NCBI GenBank assembly: GCA_035542575.1
Contig: DATKLE010000057.1
Coordinates: 1-64,000, forward strand
Direction: 5' to 3'
Length of the DNA: 64,000 nucleotides
DNA from: JAIQET01 sp035542575
GTDB lineage: Bacteria; Acidobacteriota; Terriglobia; Terriglobales; Acidobacteriaceae
Position 1 is the first letter of the stretch, and every line of letters begins with the position of its first letter. Below are positions 43,009-53,300 of this stretch, one piece after another. The notes beneath the pieces were generated by a model that was not told where the DNA came from, ran no database searches, and worked only from the letters and a program-made list of their open reading frames with translations. The position numbers were made by a program, and so were the translations under genes.

Positions 43009-46000
43009 ATGCGATACAACGTCGGCATGGGTCGTTTTTTTGCTGTCCTTGTAATGCTCTGCTCTCTGTTCGGGGTTGCGCCTGCCCAGAAAGCCTCCAA
43101 GAATCCTTCTCCGAACAGCTCCGCGCCGGCGCGGGATTATTCGCAGGAAGGCTTCGTCGTTGAACAGCTACACACCTCGTACCGCTTCGAGAACGATGGC
43201 ACTGGGAAGAAGGAGATTCTGGCGCGCGTCAAAGTGCAAAGCGAAGCCGGGGTCGAGCAATGGGGTCAACTGGTCTTCGGTTACAACTCGGCGAACGAGC
43301 GCATTGAGATTCCGTATGTGCGGGTATTGAAGGCTGACGGCAGCACGCTAACTGCGCCACCGGACGCGGTGCAGGACCTGAGCGCGCCCATCGAGCGAGA
43401 GGCGCCCGTCTATACCGATTACCGGCAAAAGCACATTACCGTGCCGGGACTGCGTCCCGGGGAGGTGCTGGAGTATGACATCGTCACGGTGATCCACACC
43501 GCTTTGGCTCCCGGCGAGTTCTGGGTGGAACACCGATTCGACCGGAACGAGATCGTGCTCGACGAGCGGCTCGACGTCAACGTGCCCAGCGAACGCAGCG
43601 TGAAACTGAAGACCCAGCCGGGCCACGACCCCACGATCAGCGAGAGCAACGGCCGCCGCATTTATTCCTGGACCAGTTCTTATCTTGAGCGGGAAGACGA
43701 GGACGCCGACAAAGCAAAAAAGAAAAAGAAGAAGGAGCCTGAGGAACCAGCGGTACAGTTGACCACTTTCGGCAGTTGGGAAGAGCTGGGACGCTGGTAC
43801 GCCGGTCTGGAGAAAGACCGCCGCCAGCCCAACGAGGAGATTCGAAAAAAGGCCGCCGAGTTGACCGCCGGCAAGGCCGGCGACGTGGAGAAGATCGAGG
43901 CACTTTACGATTTCGTGGCCCAGGATTTCCGCTACGTGAGCCTTTCGTTCGGCACCGGCCGCTATCAGCCCCACGCTGCCAGCGACGTGCTGCACAACCA
44001 GTACGGCGACTGCAAAGACAAGCACACCCTGCTGGCGTCCCTGCTGGAAGCGTCGGGCTACCACGCGTCGTCGGTGTTGATCAACTCAATGCGCAAACTC
44101 GATCCCGACGTTCCTTCTCCAGCGCAGTTTGATCACGTCATCAGCCTGGTTCCGCTGGGCAAAGAGGAGCTTTGGATGGATACCACCACCGAGGTGGCGC
44201 CGTTTCGGCTCCTGTCCTATCCCCTGCGGGCCAAGCAGGCGCTGGTCATTCCCGCGGAAGGAGTCCCACATCTGGAGGAAACCCCGGCCGATCCACCCAT
44301 GCCCGACACCCAGCTGCAGGAGATACAAGGCAGCGTGAGCGAACTGGGCAAACTCACGGCCCATGTCAGCTACGAGGCACGCGGCGACGTCGAGCTGCTC
44401 ATGAGGCTGCTGTTCCGGCGTCTTCCCAACGCCCAGTGGCGCCAGTTCATCAGCAACATGAATTCCATGAGCGGGCTCGAAGGTGAGGTTTCGGAGATTA
44501 AAGTCACCGACCCTGCCTCGACCCGCGAACCCTTTCGCATGCAGTACAACGTCGTCAAAGCTAATTTTCTGGATTGGTCGAGAAAGAAATCGGAGATCGC
44601 GCTGCCGCTCTCGGAGGTCAGCGTCCCTCCCGTGGATGAGAGTGACACGGGCCCGGACGCGGAACCTATCAAACTCGGACCTCCCGGACAGTTTCGCTAT
44701 TACCTCAAGCTTGAGCTGCCGCGCAAGTTCACTGCCCGCTCGCCCGTGCCGTTCTCCATGAAGCGGGACTATGCGGACTACGAGGCCAGCTATCAGCTCC
44801 AGGGCAACGTTTTTACGGCAGAGCGCACGCTGGTGACGCGGATGCGGGAGTTGCCGGCGGATCGAGCCAGTGATTATCTTGCCTTCCGGCGCGCGGTGTC
44901 CACCGACCTGCAACAGCAGCTTTCCGTGGACAGCAGTGCAGCGGACGCTGCCACGGCCGCGGCGAATCTGAAAGGCGACGACTTGAACGATGCCGCGAAC
45001 GCTGCCTTGCAGCGTGGTCAGTACCAGATCGCGATCGACCTGCTGCAAAAGGTGTTGGATGCCGATCCCAAGCACAAGACGGCACGCACGAATCTGGGGC
45101 GCGCCTACATGGGATTGCACAAGACCGATCTGGCGATTGATGCCTTCCGCCAGCAAGCCAATCTCAATCCTTATGATGAATATGCCTATAACAATCTGGG
45201 TTGGGCTTACAGTGTGGCCCGCCGCTATGACGAAGCGGCTACCGCCTATGGCAAGGCGCTGGAAATCAATCCCCTCAGCCGCTACACGCACGCCGCTCTC
45301 GGGGGGATGTACGCAGAGCAGCACAAGTACGACATGGCCGTGCCCGAACTGGAGAAGGCCAGCGCACTCAGCCCGGACGATCCTCTGCTCCAGGTCAGCC
45401 TCGGCGATGCCTGCCTGAACCTCGGCCAGGACGATAAAGCACTGGCGGCTTTTGATCGTGCAGTCGAGATCTCGGCCACACCCGTGGTCTGGAATAACAT
45501 CGCTTACCAACTCTCGCTCAAAAAGGCTCACCTGGACCGGGCCCAGCAGTATGCGGAATCGGCGGTCGCGGCCACGGTGGCCGCATCCCGCAATTTAAGC
45601 CTGGATCAGTTGAACGAACGCGATCTGGGTGTCGTGCAGGCGCTGGCGGCTTACTGGGACACCCTGGGCTGGGTCTATTTCGCCAGTGGCGATTTGCCAA
45701 GGGCCGAAAAGTACGTGCGGGCTGCCTGGAGTCTCGATGCGCACAGCGAAGTCTCCGATCACCTAGGGCAGATCTACGAAAAGATGGGGCGCAAAGACGA
45801 TGCCGTCCGCGCATACTCCATGGCGCTGACTGACCTCCGGCCGGTTCCGGAGGCCCGCATCCACTTGGCTGCGCTGGTGGGTGACAGCAAGGTCGAGTCT
45901 ACCGCCTCGCGATATCGCGAAGATTCGCAGCGCTGGCGCACGGTGGACCTGGGCAAGATCGCCAAGGGAACTGGGAGCGCCGAATTCTTCCTGATGTTCG

Positions 46001-46224
46001 CGAACAACGGCTCGGGGGCCACTGTGGAGGGCGTCAAGTTCATCCGCGGAGACGAGAAACTGAAGATCCTGACAGAGGCGCTGCGCACCGCCCGGTACAA
46101 CCTATATTTTCCCGACGACTCACCAGCCAAGGTAGTGCGCCGGGGAATACTCTCTTGCTCTCAGGCCACCGGCACCTGCACATTCGTGCTGCTCCTGCCC
46201 CAGGATGTGACCTCGGTGGACTAA
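43009..46224 (+). CDS. DUF3857/transglutaminase-like protein with TPR repeats
   Basis: This is an exported protein of about 1071 residues. The ATG at 43009 has AGGAG close by; an ATG at 43027 is also possible, and both leave a signal peptide. A DUF3857 domain occupies about 60-250 and a transglutaminase-like core about 280-420, with the Cys in QYGDCKDKHTLL, the His in FDHVISLV and the Asp in WMDTTT, so the triad is intact. A beta-rich region (about 440-630) leads to TPR units at about 660-930. A last domain (about 960-1065) has EFFLMFANNGSG. The family is often encoded with envelope proteins. Substrate is unknown. Its stop overlaps that of the convergent amidase gene. Confidence 0.86.
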   Translation: MRYNVGMGRFFAVLVMLCSLFGVAPAQKASKNPSPNSSAPARDYSQEGFVVEQLHTSYRFENDGTGKKEILARVKVQSEAGVEQWGQLVFGYNSANERIEIPYVRVLKADGSTLTAPPDAVQDLSAPIEREAPVYTDYRQKHITVPGLRPGEVLEYDIVTVIHTALAPGEFWVEHRFDRNEIVLDERLDVNVPSERSVKLKTQPGHDPTISESNGRRIYSWTSSYLEREDEDADKAKKKKKKEPEEPAVQLTTFGSWEELGRWYAGLEKDRRQPNEEIRKKAAELTAGKAGDVEKIEALYDFVAQDFRYVSLSFGTGRYQPHAASDVLHNQYGDCKDKHTLLASLLEASGYHASSVLINSMRKLDPDVPSPAQFDHVISLVPLGKEELWMDTTTEVAPFRLLSYPLRAKQALVIPAEGVPHLEETPADPPMPDTQLQEIQGSVSELGKLTAHVSYEARGDVELLMRLLFRRLPNAQWRQFISNMNSMSGLEGEVSEIKVTDPASTREPFRMQYNVVKANFLDWSRKKSEIALPLSEVSVPPVDESDTGPDAEPIKLGPPGQFRYYLKLELPRKFTARSPVPFSMKRDYADYEASYQLQGNVFTAERTLVTRMRELPADRASDYLAFRRAVSTDLQQQLSVDSSAADAATAAANLKGDDLNDAANAALQRGQYQIAIDLLQKVLDADPKHKTARTNLGRAYMGLHKTDLAIDAFRQQANLNPYDEYAYNNLGWAYSVARRYDEAATAYGKALEINPLSRYTHAALGGMYAEQHKYDMAVPELEKASALSPDDPLLQVSLGDACLNLGQDDKALAAFDRAVEISATPVVWNNIAYQLSLKKAHLDRAQQYAESAVAATVAASRNLSLDQLNERDLGVVQALAAYWDTLGWVYFASGDLPRAEKYVRAAWSLDAHSEVSDHLGQIYEKMGRKDDAVRAYSMALTDLRPVPEARIHLAALVGDSKVESTASRYREDSQRWRTVDLGKIAKGTGSAEFFLMFANNGSGATVEGVKFIRGDEKLKILTEALRTARYNLYFPDDSPAKVVRRGILSCSQATGTCTFVLLLPQDVTSVD

Positions 46225-47609
46225 GCTTGCTCCGCCAGCTTGAGCGGACGCTGGTGCCAGGCCGTAGCCTGCTCGTAAGCATGCGCCAAGCGAAGGACCC
46301 TGGCCTCCTCCCAGTGCGGGCCGATGATCTGCAATCCGATTGGCAGACCCGCCAGGGTGAAACCGCATGGAATGGAAATCGCCGGCAGTCCCCACACGTT
46401 TACCGGGCGGGTGTTGCGCAGCAGGAGGATTTCGCGCGGGCGCAGCAGCTCGGGATTCTGCTGCAGCTCCGCCAGCGTAGGCGGTGGCACAGGGGTTGTA
46501 GGTGTCACCAGGACATCCATATTTTCAAAGACTTTGCCGATTTCGCGCCGCACCTGTTCCATCTCGCGGCGACGGAGAATGTAGTCGACGGCGGTGACGC
46601 TGGCGCCGGCTTGAATGCGCCTCAAGGTTTCCGGTTGATAGAGCTCGGGAGTGCGGGCCACGAACTCCGCGTGGTAGGCATAAGATTCGGCGCTCTGCAC
46701 GCTGCGGTCGGTGGGGACTGGGAGCTCGATGTCGCGGATGTCCGCGGTCAAAGATGCCAGCACCGTGAGAGCCTGGCTGACGGCCGCGGCGACTTCCGGG
46801 TGCAGATCGTCGTAGAAGTAGGCGCGGGGAACGCCGATGCGGAGATGCTTGGTGTCGCCTCGGAGCGCAGCGACATAATCGGCGTCTGGGGTGTCGAAAG
46901 TGGTGGTGTCTTTTTCATCGTAGCCCGCGATGGCATGCAGCAACACGGCAGCATCTGCAACCGTGCGCGCGATCGGCCCCACGTGGTCGAGCGACCAGGA
47001 AAGCGGAATGACGCCGCGGGCGCTGACCCGTCCATACGTCGGTTTCAGGCCGACCATCCCGCACACTGCCGCCGGCTGGCGAATCGAACCCGCGGTGTCG
47101 GTCCCAATCGCGCCATAGCCGAGATCAGCCGCCACCGCTGCCGCCGAGCCGCTGGACGAGCCTCCGGCGATGTGTGCGGGGTTCCAGGGATTGCGGACCT
47201 CGCCGTAATAACTCACCATCGAACTGGCGCCGTAGGCGAACTCGTGCAGATTCTGCTTGCCTAGCAACACGGCCCCGGCGTCTTTCAGGCGGCGGACGAC
47301 CTCCGCATCGTCTGTCGGGACACGATGCTTGAACAGCGCGCTTGCGGCGGTGGTGCGGACACCGGCGGTCTCGAGGATGTCCTTCAAACCGAGGGGGATT
47401 CCGTGCAAGGGGCCGCGCCAATGCCCATCATGAATTTCCTTTTCTGCTTGCTGCGCCCGCGCCGCCGCGCTGTCGGCCATGACTGTGATGAAGGCATTCA
47501 AGATGGGATTGAGGCGTTCGATGCGCTCCAGGCATTGCGTGGTCAGTTCGACCGGGGAGACAGCGCCGTGGCGGAGTTGCTCGCCAATCTCGAGGATCGT
47601 GGGGTGCAA
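46221..47609 (-). CDS. Amidase signature family protein (GatA-like)
   Basis: This 462-residue amidase has the Ser-Ser-Lys triad K76 (GIPLGLKDI), S151 (AGGSSSGSAAA) and S175 (IGTDTAGSIRQPA). The spacing between these residues is identical to that of Staphylococcus GatA, and the start also resembles GatA. It may be the A subunit of Asp/Glu-tRNA amidotransferase or a stand-alone amidase. gatB and gatC are not adjacent, which favours neither. The start is TTG with GAGG upstream. Its stop codon overlaps the convergent DUF3857 gene's stop (CTAA). Confidence 0.88.
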   Translation of the reverse strand: MHPTILEIGEQLRHGAVSPVELTTQCLERIERLNPILNAFITVMADSAAARAQQAEKEIHDGHWRGPLHGIPLGLKDILETAGVRTTAASALFKHRVPTDDAEVVRRLKDAGAVLLGKQNLHEFAYGASSMVSYYGEVRNPWNPAHIAGGSSSGSAAAVAADLGYGAIGTDTAGSIRQPAAVCGMVGLKPTYGRVSARGVIPLSWSLDHVGPIARTVADAAVLLHAIAGYDEKDTTTFDTPDADYVAALRGDTKHLRIGVPRAYFYDDLHPEVAAAVSQALTVLASLTADIRDIELPVPTDRSVQSAESYAYHAEFVARTPELYQPETLRRIQAGASVTAVDYILRRREMEQVRREIGKVFENMDVLVTPTTPVPPPTLAELQQNPELLRPREILLLRNTRPVNVWGLPAISIPCGFTLAGLPIGLQIIGPHWEEARVLRLAHAYEQATAWHQRPLKLAEQA

Positions 47610-47677
47610 TGGAATCGCCTCTCTACCAGAGTTTTATTATCCCCGAAAGCGATCCCACTGGCGGGGTGGGAAAGGCC

Positions 47678-47683
47678 TATAAT
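47678..47683 (+). promoter_or_regulatory. -10 box upstream of the aldehyde dehydrogenase gene
   Basis: A consensus TATAAT lies 40 bases before the ATG of the aldehyde dehydrogenase gene. GGAGGT at 47705-47710 is about 13 bases from that ATG. Confidence 0.45.
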
Positions 47684-47723
47684 TTCCCCGTTTGGCCATC
47701 CGCCGGAGGTCTAAGATATCTCC

Positions 47724-49169
47724 ATGGCACAGATGACTGTGACGCCGGTCACCACGCAAGGGTTCCTACTGGACGGCAAGTGGATTGAGGAAGGGGATGC
47801 GGTGGAAGTGCGCGCTCCTTACGACGGCAGCGTGATCGCCCGCGTGTTCCAGGGAAGAAGCGAGCATGCCGACGCGGCCATCGCGGCTGCGGTGAAGGCC
47901 TTCGGCACGACGCGCCGCCTGCCCGCCTTCGAACGCCAGCGCGTGCTCCGCCGCGTGGCCGAGAACATCAGCGAGCGCAAGGAAGAATTCGCCCGTACCC
48001 TGGCGCAGGAGGCCGGCAAGCCCATCAAGGCGGCGCGTTCCGAGGTGGGACGCGCGATTTTCACCTTTAACGTCGCAGCCGAGGAAAGCACTCGCATTTA
48101 CGGCGAATATCTTCCTCTCGATTGGCAGGAGTCCACCGCCGGGCGCTGGGGGATCGTGCGTCGCTTTCCTCTGGGGGCGATTGCCGGCATCACGCCGTTT
48201 AACTTTCCCCTGAACCTGGTTGCACACAAAGTGGCACCGGCCATTGCCTGCGGCTGCACCATGGTGCTCAAGCCTGCGCCGCAAACTCCGTTGAGCGCGC
48301 TGCTGCTGGCGGAAGCGGTGCAGCAGGCCGGTTGGCCCGATGGCGCTCTGAACGTGCTTCCGCTCTCCAACGAAGACGCTGGCCTGCTTGTGAGCGACGA
48401 GCGGCTCAAGCTCATCAGCTTTACCGGCAGCGCTGCCGTGGGCTGGGACATCAAACGCCGCGCCGGCAAGAAAAAGGTCATTCTTGAACTGGGCGGCAAT
48501 GCGGGCGTCATTGTGCACAGTGATGCCGACCTCGCCTATGCCGCCGATCGCTGCGTGGCGGGCGGTTTCGCCTATGCCGGCCAGACCTGCATCTCAGTGC
48601 AGCGCATTCTGGTGGAGCGCTCGGTCTGTGGCCGGTTCACCGAACTGCTGCTGGCAGGGGTCAAAAAGCTGCAGGCGGGCGACCCGTTGCAGGAATTCAC
48701 CGACCTCGGTCCGCTCATCCGCGAGAGTGACGCCATCCGCGCCAGCGACTGGGTGCAGGAGGCCGTGCGCGGGGGCGCTCGTCTGTTGTGTGGCGGCCGT
48801 CGCAACGGGCCGGTGCTGGAGCCCACGGTCCTGACCGGCACCCGTCCGGACATGAAAGTGAATTGCCAGGAAATTTTCGCGCCTGTGGTTACGGTCGAGC
48901 CTTATGACGACTTCGGCGAGGCCTGCCGGCAAATCAACAACTCTCCCTACGGGTTGCAGACCGGCATCTTCACCCGCGACGCCAAGCTGCTGTTCAACGC
49001 CTACGAGGAACTGGAAGTCGGCGCGGTGATTGGCGGGGATGTGCCGACCTTCCGCATTGACCACATGCCGTACGGCGGGGTCAAAGACTCCGGATTGGGC
49101 CGGGAGGGATTGCGCTACGCCATCGAGGAGATGACCGAGCCCAGGCTGCTGGTCATGAATCTGCGCTAG
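47724..49169 (+). CDS. Aldehyde dehydrogenase family protein
   Basis: This 481-residue NAD(P)-dependent enzyme has PFNFPLNLVAHKVAPAIACG (near 152), FTGSAAVGWDIKRRAGKKKV and ILELGGNAG (catalytic Glu). The nucleophile is in AYAGQTCISVQR (near residue 290), and EIFAPVVTVEPYDDF and MPYGGVKDSGLGREG are late motifs. The overall pattern resembles the lactaldehyde/non-phosphorylating glyceraldehyde-3-phosphate dehydrogenase group more than the betaine or succinate-semialdehyde groups, but the substrate is not certain. It is divergent from the amidase gene. Confidence 0.93.
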   Translation: MAQMTVTPVTTQGFLLDGKWIEEGDAVEVRAPYDGSVIARVFQGRSEHADAAIAAAVKAFGTTRRLPAFERQRVLRRVAENISERKEEFARTLAQEAGKPIKAARSEVGRAIFTFNVAAEESTRIYGEYLPLDWQESTAGRWGIVRRFPLGAIAGITPFNFPLNLVAHKVAPAIACGCTMVLKPAPQTPLSALLLAEAVQQAGWPDGALNVLPLSNEDAGLLVSDERLKLISFTGSAAVGWDIKRRAGKKKVILELGGNAGVIVHSDADLAYAADRCVAGGFAYAGQTCISVQRILVERSVCGRFTELLLAGVKKLQAGDPLQEFTDLGPLIRESDAIRASDWVQEAVRGGARLLCGGRRNGPVLEPTVLTGTRPDMKVNCQEIFAPVVTVEPYDDFGEACRQINNSPYGLQTGIFTRDAKLLFNAYEELEVGAVIGGDVPTFRIDHMPYGGVKDSGLGREGLRYAIEEMTEPRLLVMNLR

Positions 49170-49178
49170 CCGGAGCGC

Positions 49179-49228
49179 CCTTGCCGTGCGTCGGCGTTCC
49201 GCCGGAGTGCCGAATTTTCCCGGCAAGG
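49179..49228 (+). terminator. Structured hairpin after the aldehyde dehydrogenase gene
   Basis: CCTTGCCG (49179-49186) pairs with CGGCAAGG (49221-49228). Inside is a second stem, CGGC (49192-49195) with GCCG (49201-49204). The T-run lies inside the loop instead of after the stem, so intrinsic termination is uncertain. Confidence 0.4.
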
Positions 49229-49330
49229 CCAATGCCCGCGAGCGGCCCTCATTTTCACAGTTCTCGGAACCTCATCGCCTCGTTTCCTGAATTTAATTTG
49301 TCATCACCCGACACAACCCTTCCGGTTTGT

Positions 49331-49336
49331 TATAAT
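49331..49336 (+). promoter_or_regulatory. -10 box of the act-cox operon
   Basis: A consensus TATAAT sits 116 bases before actA. The region around 49308-49313 (CCGACA) is a partial -35 match at 17 bases. It is the best promoter candidate for the long act-cox transcript, which would then have a leader of about 110 bases with no evident structure. Confidence 0.5.
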
Positions 49337-49452
49337 CACCCGTTTTCGTGTTCAACGTCACAACCAACCGTGAGCACTTAACCAGATCAGACAACGCTGC
49401 ATGAACCGGGGACTTCGTGGTGTGGTTCCCGCTGCACGCAAAGTTTCACTCG

Positions 49453-50148
49453 ATGCAGATCTTTCATCGCAGTACGAATACCCTCTCCCGGGCAACGATT
49501 TTTGGCGCCGTCTTTGTGGTGGCGGCGCTGTTCTGGGTGGCGGCAGCGGTGCAGCGCTCGCCCTACGTGACCTATGCCGGAGTGGCGCGGCCGCAGCCCG
49601 CGCCCTTCAGCCACCAGCATCACGTGGCCGGGCTGGGGATTGATTGCCGCTACTGCCACACTTCGGTGGAGACCTCGAGCTTTGCCGGCATCCCGCCGAC
49701 CAAGACCTGCATGAACTGCCACTCCCAGATCTGGACCAACGCGGAGATGCTGGAGCCGGTGCGCGAGAGCTATCGCAGCGGCAAGTCCCTGGTGTGGAAC
49801 CGGGTGGATGATCTCCCCGACTTCGTGTATTTCAACCACAGCATTCACATCAACAAGGGGGTCGGCTGCAACACCTGCCACGGGCCGGTGGACCGCATGC
49901 CGTTGATGTATAACTACGCTTCTCTGCAAATGGAGTGGTGCCTCGACTGCCATCGCGCGCCGGACAAGTATCTGCGCCCGCGCGACCAGGTGTTCAACAT
50001 GCGCTACCAGCAGCCCGCGAGCAGCCAGCCGGTCGTGGTGGATGGGAAGGAATACACCGACCAGCTCTCCCTGGGCGCGGCGTTGTTCAGGAAATACAAG
50101 GTGCGGTCGGTGAACGACATTACGAGTTGTTCGACGTGTCATAGATGA
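49453..50148 (+). CDS. actA: Alternative complex III pentaheme cytochrome c subunit ActA
   Basis: This 231-residue protein has an N-terminal membrane anchor (about 13-34) and five CxxCH heme c sites: CRYCH, CMNCH, CNTCH, CLDCH and CSTCH. These are spread over the periplasmic part. The number and the order of genes that follow identify it as ActA, which carries electrons from the iron-sulfur subunit towards ActE or the oxidase. I chose the ATG at 49453 (MQIFHRSTNTLSR); a GTG at 49417 is in frame. A 190-base gap holding a repeat element separates it from actB, which is unusual in an otherwise tight operon. Confidence 0.93.
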   Translation: MQIFHRSTNTLSRATIFGAVFVVAALFWVAAAVQRSPYVTYAGVARPQPAPFSHQHHVAGLGIDCRYCHTSVETSSFAGIPPTKTCMNCHSQIWTNAEMLEPVRESYRSGKSLVWNRVDDLPDFVYFNHSIHINKGVGCNTCHGPVDRMPLMYNYASLQMEWCLDCHRAPDKYLRPRDQVFNMRYQQPASSQPVVVDGKEYTDQLSLGAALFRKYKVRSVNDITSCSTCHR

Positions 50149-50170
50149 GTGGGTGCTGTGTTAGAGATTT

Positions 50171-50323
50171 GTCATCCTGAGCGGAGTGACCGCGTCAAGC
50201 GGTCGCGGAGTCGAAGGACCTTGCGCTGGGAATGCCAAGGATCGGTTGATGCTGTGGCCGAGGGTGGGGATCCTTCGACTACGTGAGATTCCGCTCCGCG
50301 GATCTCGCTTCGCTCAGGATGAC
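50171..50323. repeat. GTCATCC...GGATGAC repeat element, copy 3, within the act operon
   Basis: The arms are GTCATCCTGAGCGGAG and CGCTTCGCTCAGGATGAC. GGAGTCGAAGGACC faces GGGGATCCTTCGACT inside them. Two perfect or near-perfect sub-hairpins, GACCGC-GTCAA-GCGGTC (50188-50204) and GAGATTCCGC-TCC-GCGGATCTC (50285-50306), complete it. It fills nearly the whole gap between actA and actB. Confidence 0.85.
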
Positions 50324-50338
50324 CGTGTTTAGTGAACG

Positions 50339-53300
50339 ATGAACTACGAAAAGCCAAAGCGCGAGGATGTTTGTGCCGGTAAGAAGCTTGACCTGGACAC
50401 GGTGCGGGAGCGCATTGCGGAGACCCGCGGCCCGGAATTCTGGCGCAGCCTCGAAGAACTCGCGGGCAGCGCCGAGTTCCAGGAGATGATGCACCGCGAA
50501 TTTCCCAAGGGCGCGTCGGAGTGGCTGAACGGGGCCTCGCGTCGCGGCTTCCTCAAGCTGATGGGCGCATCGCTTGCGCTCGCCGGCATGACCGCCTGCA
50601 CCAAGCAGCCGCTGGAACCCATAGTGCCCTATGTGCGCCAGCCGGAAGAACTCGTTCCCGGGCGGCCGTTGTTCTACGCCACGGCGTTCACGCTGGGCGG
50701 ATACGCGTCGCCGGTGCTGGTGGAAAGCAACATGTACCGGCCCACCAAGATTGAAGGCAACGAGCAGCATCCTGCCAGCCTGGGCGGGACGGACATCTTT
50801 GCGCAGGCTTCGCTGCTGGAGTTGTACGATCCCGACCGCTCACAGACCATTACTCACTTGGGGAATGTCCGCACTTGGAGCAATTTGCTGGAGGCGATCC
50901 GCGGGCCGCTGTCCATCCAGAAGGGGTTGCAGGGCGCAGGCATTCGCATACTGACGCAGACCATCTCCTCGCCCACGTTGGCCGATCAGCTGCGCAATCT
51001 CCTGAAGATTTATCCGCAGGCCAAGTGGCATGTGTACGAGCCGGTCAACCGCGACAACGTCTACGAAGGAGCGAAGCTGGCCTTCGGGCAGCCGATGGAG
51101 ACGCGCTACGACTTCTCGAAAGCCGATGTGATTTTGTCGCTGGATGCGGATTTTCTGTCCGCGGGGTTTCCCGGCTCGACACGTTACATCCGCGACTTCG
51201 CCGCACGCCGCGGTCCCGACGGCAATATCAACCGGCTGTATGTGGTGGAGAGCGGGATGAGCGCGACCGGGGCGAAGGCGGACCATCGTGCGCCCATGAG
51301 CGCGCGTGGCATTGCAGACTTTGCGGATTCTCTCTCCCGAGTGGTCCACGGCGATGAGCATGTAGTTTCCGGGCCGACTGGCCCTGAGGGGTTTTACCCT
51401 GCATTGTGGAAAGACTTGTTTGCTCATCAAGGTTCCGTGATTGTTATTCCTGGTGATCATCTGCCTCCGCTCATTCACGCGGCGGCCCATGCGCTGAATC
51501 AGACGCTCGGTAATGTCGGCAAGACTGTCCTCTACACCGATCCGCTCAGCGCCAATCCGGTGAACCAAACCGAATCGCTCAAAGATCTTGTCGCCGACAT
51601 GCGCGCCGGCAAGGTGGACATGCTCGTGATTCTTGGAGGCAATCCCGCCTTCGAGGCTCCCGCTGACTTCGATTTTGCCGATGCGCTGAAGAACACGAAT
51701 ATCCCCATCCGCGTGCACCTCGGCCTCTATCAGAACGAGACCGCCGAGCTTTGCCAGTGGCATGTCAACGAGGCCCACTACCTGGAAGCCTGGGGCGATG
51801 CCCGCGCGTACGACGGCACCGTGAGCATCGTGCAGCCCTTGATTGCCCCGCTTTACGGTGGCAAGAGCGCCAATGAGCTTGTGGCGGCTCTGTCGGGTCA
51901 GACCTCCGCCTCCGGTCACGACATCGTGCAGGCCTACTGGCAGGGTCAACATGCCGGCGCCGACTTCGAACAATTCTGGCGCAAGTCGCTGCATGACGGG
52001 TGGGTTGAAGGCACTACGTTCCAGCCGAAACAGCTGGCCCTGAAGGCCAACCAATTCCCGGGATCCAGCGCTCCTAACCAAAACGCCGTCGAGATCAACC
52101 TTCGTCCCGACCCCTCCATCTACGACGGCCGCTTTGCCAACAACGGCTGGCTGCAGGAAGTGCCCAAGCCCATGTCCAAGATGACTTGGGATAATCCCGT
52201 CCTGATCAGCCCGACCATGGCCGACCGCCTGCAACTCAAGAGCGAGGACGTCGTTGAACTGGAGCTGAACGGCAAGAAGATTACCGCTCCAGTCTGGGTT
52301 CAGGCTGGACATCCCGACAACGCGGTTACCGCGTATCTCGGCTACGGACGCCGCCGCGCTGGCCGCGTCGGCACGGGCGCGGGCTTCGACATGTATCCGC
52401 TGCGCTACAGCGCGACGCCTTGGTCGGCGTCGGGAGTGGTGATCCGCAAGACCGGCGACACTTACAAGCTGGCAACCACCCAGGGCTATCAGACGATGGA
52501 CACGCCGGTCGGCGCACGCCCGCTGGTGCGCACGGCTTCACTCGAGGAATACAAGAAGGAGCCAAAATTCGCGCAGGAGGAGCAGCCGCCGCACGAGCTG
52601 ACGCTCTATTTCGACTATCCCTACAAGAACGAAGCCTACGCCTGGGGGATGGCGATTGACCTGAACAGGTGCGTGGGCTGCAACAACTGCATCATCGCCT
52701 GCCAGTCGGAAAACAACATTGCCGTGGTGGGTAAGGAGCAGGTGGTCCTAGGCCGACACATGCACTGGTTGCGCGTGGACGCCTACTACCAGGGCGACCG
52801 TGCCAATCCCAGGGCATACTTCCAACCCGTCCCATGTATGCAGTGCGAGAACGCGCCCTGCGAAGTCGTCTGCCCGGTGGGCGCCACCGTGCACAGCAGC
52901 GAGGGCCTGAACGACATGGTCTACAACCGCTGCGTAGGGACGCGCTACTGCTCCAACAACTGTCCCTACAAGGTGCGGCGGTTCAATTTCCTGCTCTTCC
53001 AGGACTGGACCACGCCCCAGTTCAAGATGATGCGCAATCCAAACGTCAGCGTGCGGAGCCGCGGCGTCATGGAAAAATGCACCTACTGCGTGCAGCGGAT
53101 TAACGCTCATCGCATTGACGCCGAGCGCGAGGACCGCAAGATCCGCGACGGCGAGATTCAGACCGCGTGCCAGCAGTCCTGTCCCGCGGACGCGATTGTA
53201 TTCGGCAACATCAACGATCCCGACAGCCGGGTGTCGAAGCTGAAGGCCGAGGCGCGCAACTACAGCCTCCTGGCCGACCTCAACACCCGGCCGCGGACCA

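Noticed and set aside
44086..45531. A 481-codon minus-strand open frame
   Set aside because: It lies opposite the DUF3857/TPR coding region, whose motifs are intact; its protein shows no family resemblance.
50840..52312. A 490-codon open frame on the minus strand inside actB
   Set aside because: It is antisense to a fully recognisable gene. High GC creates long shadow frames, and its product has no recognisable domain.
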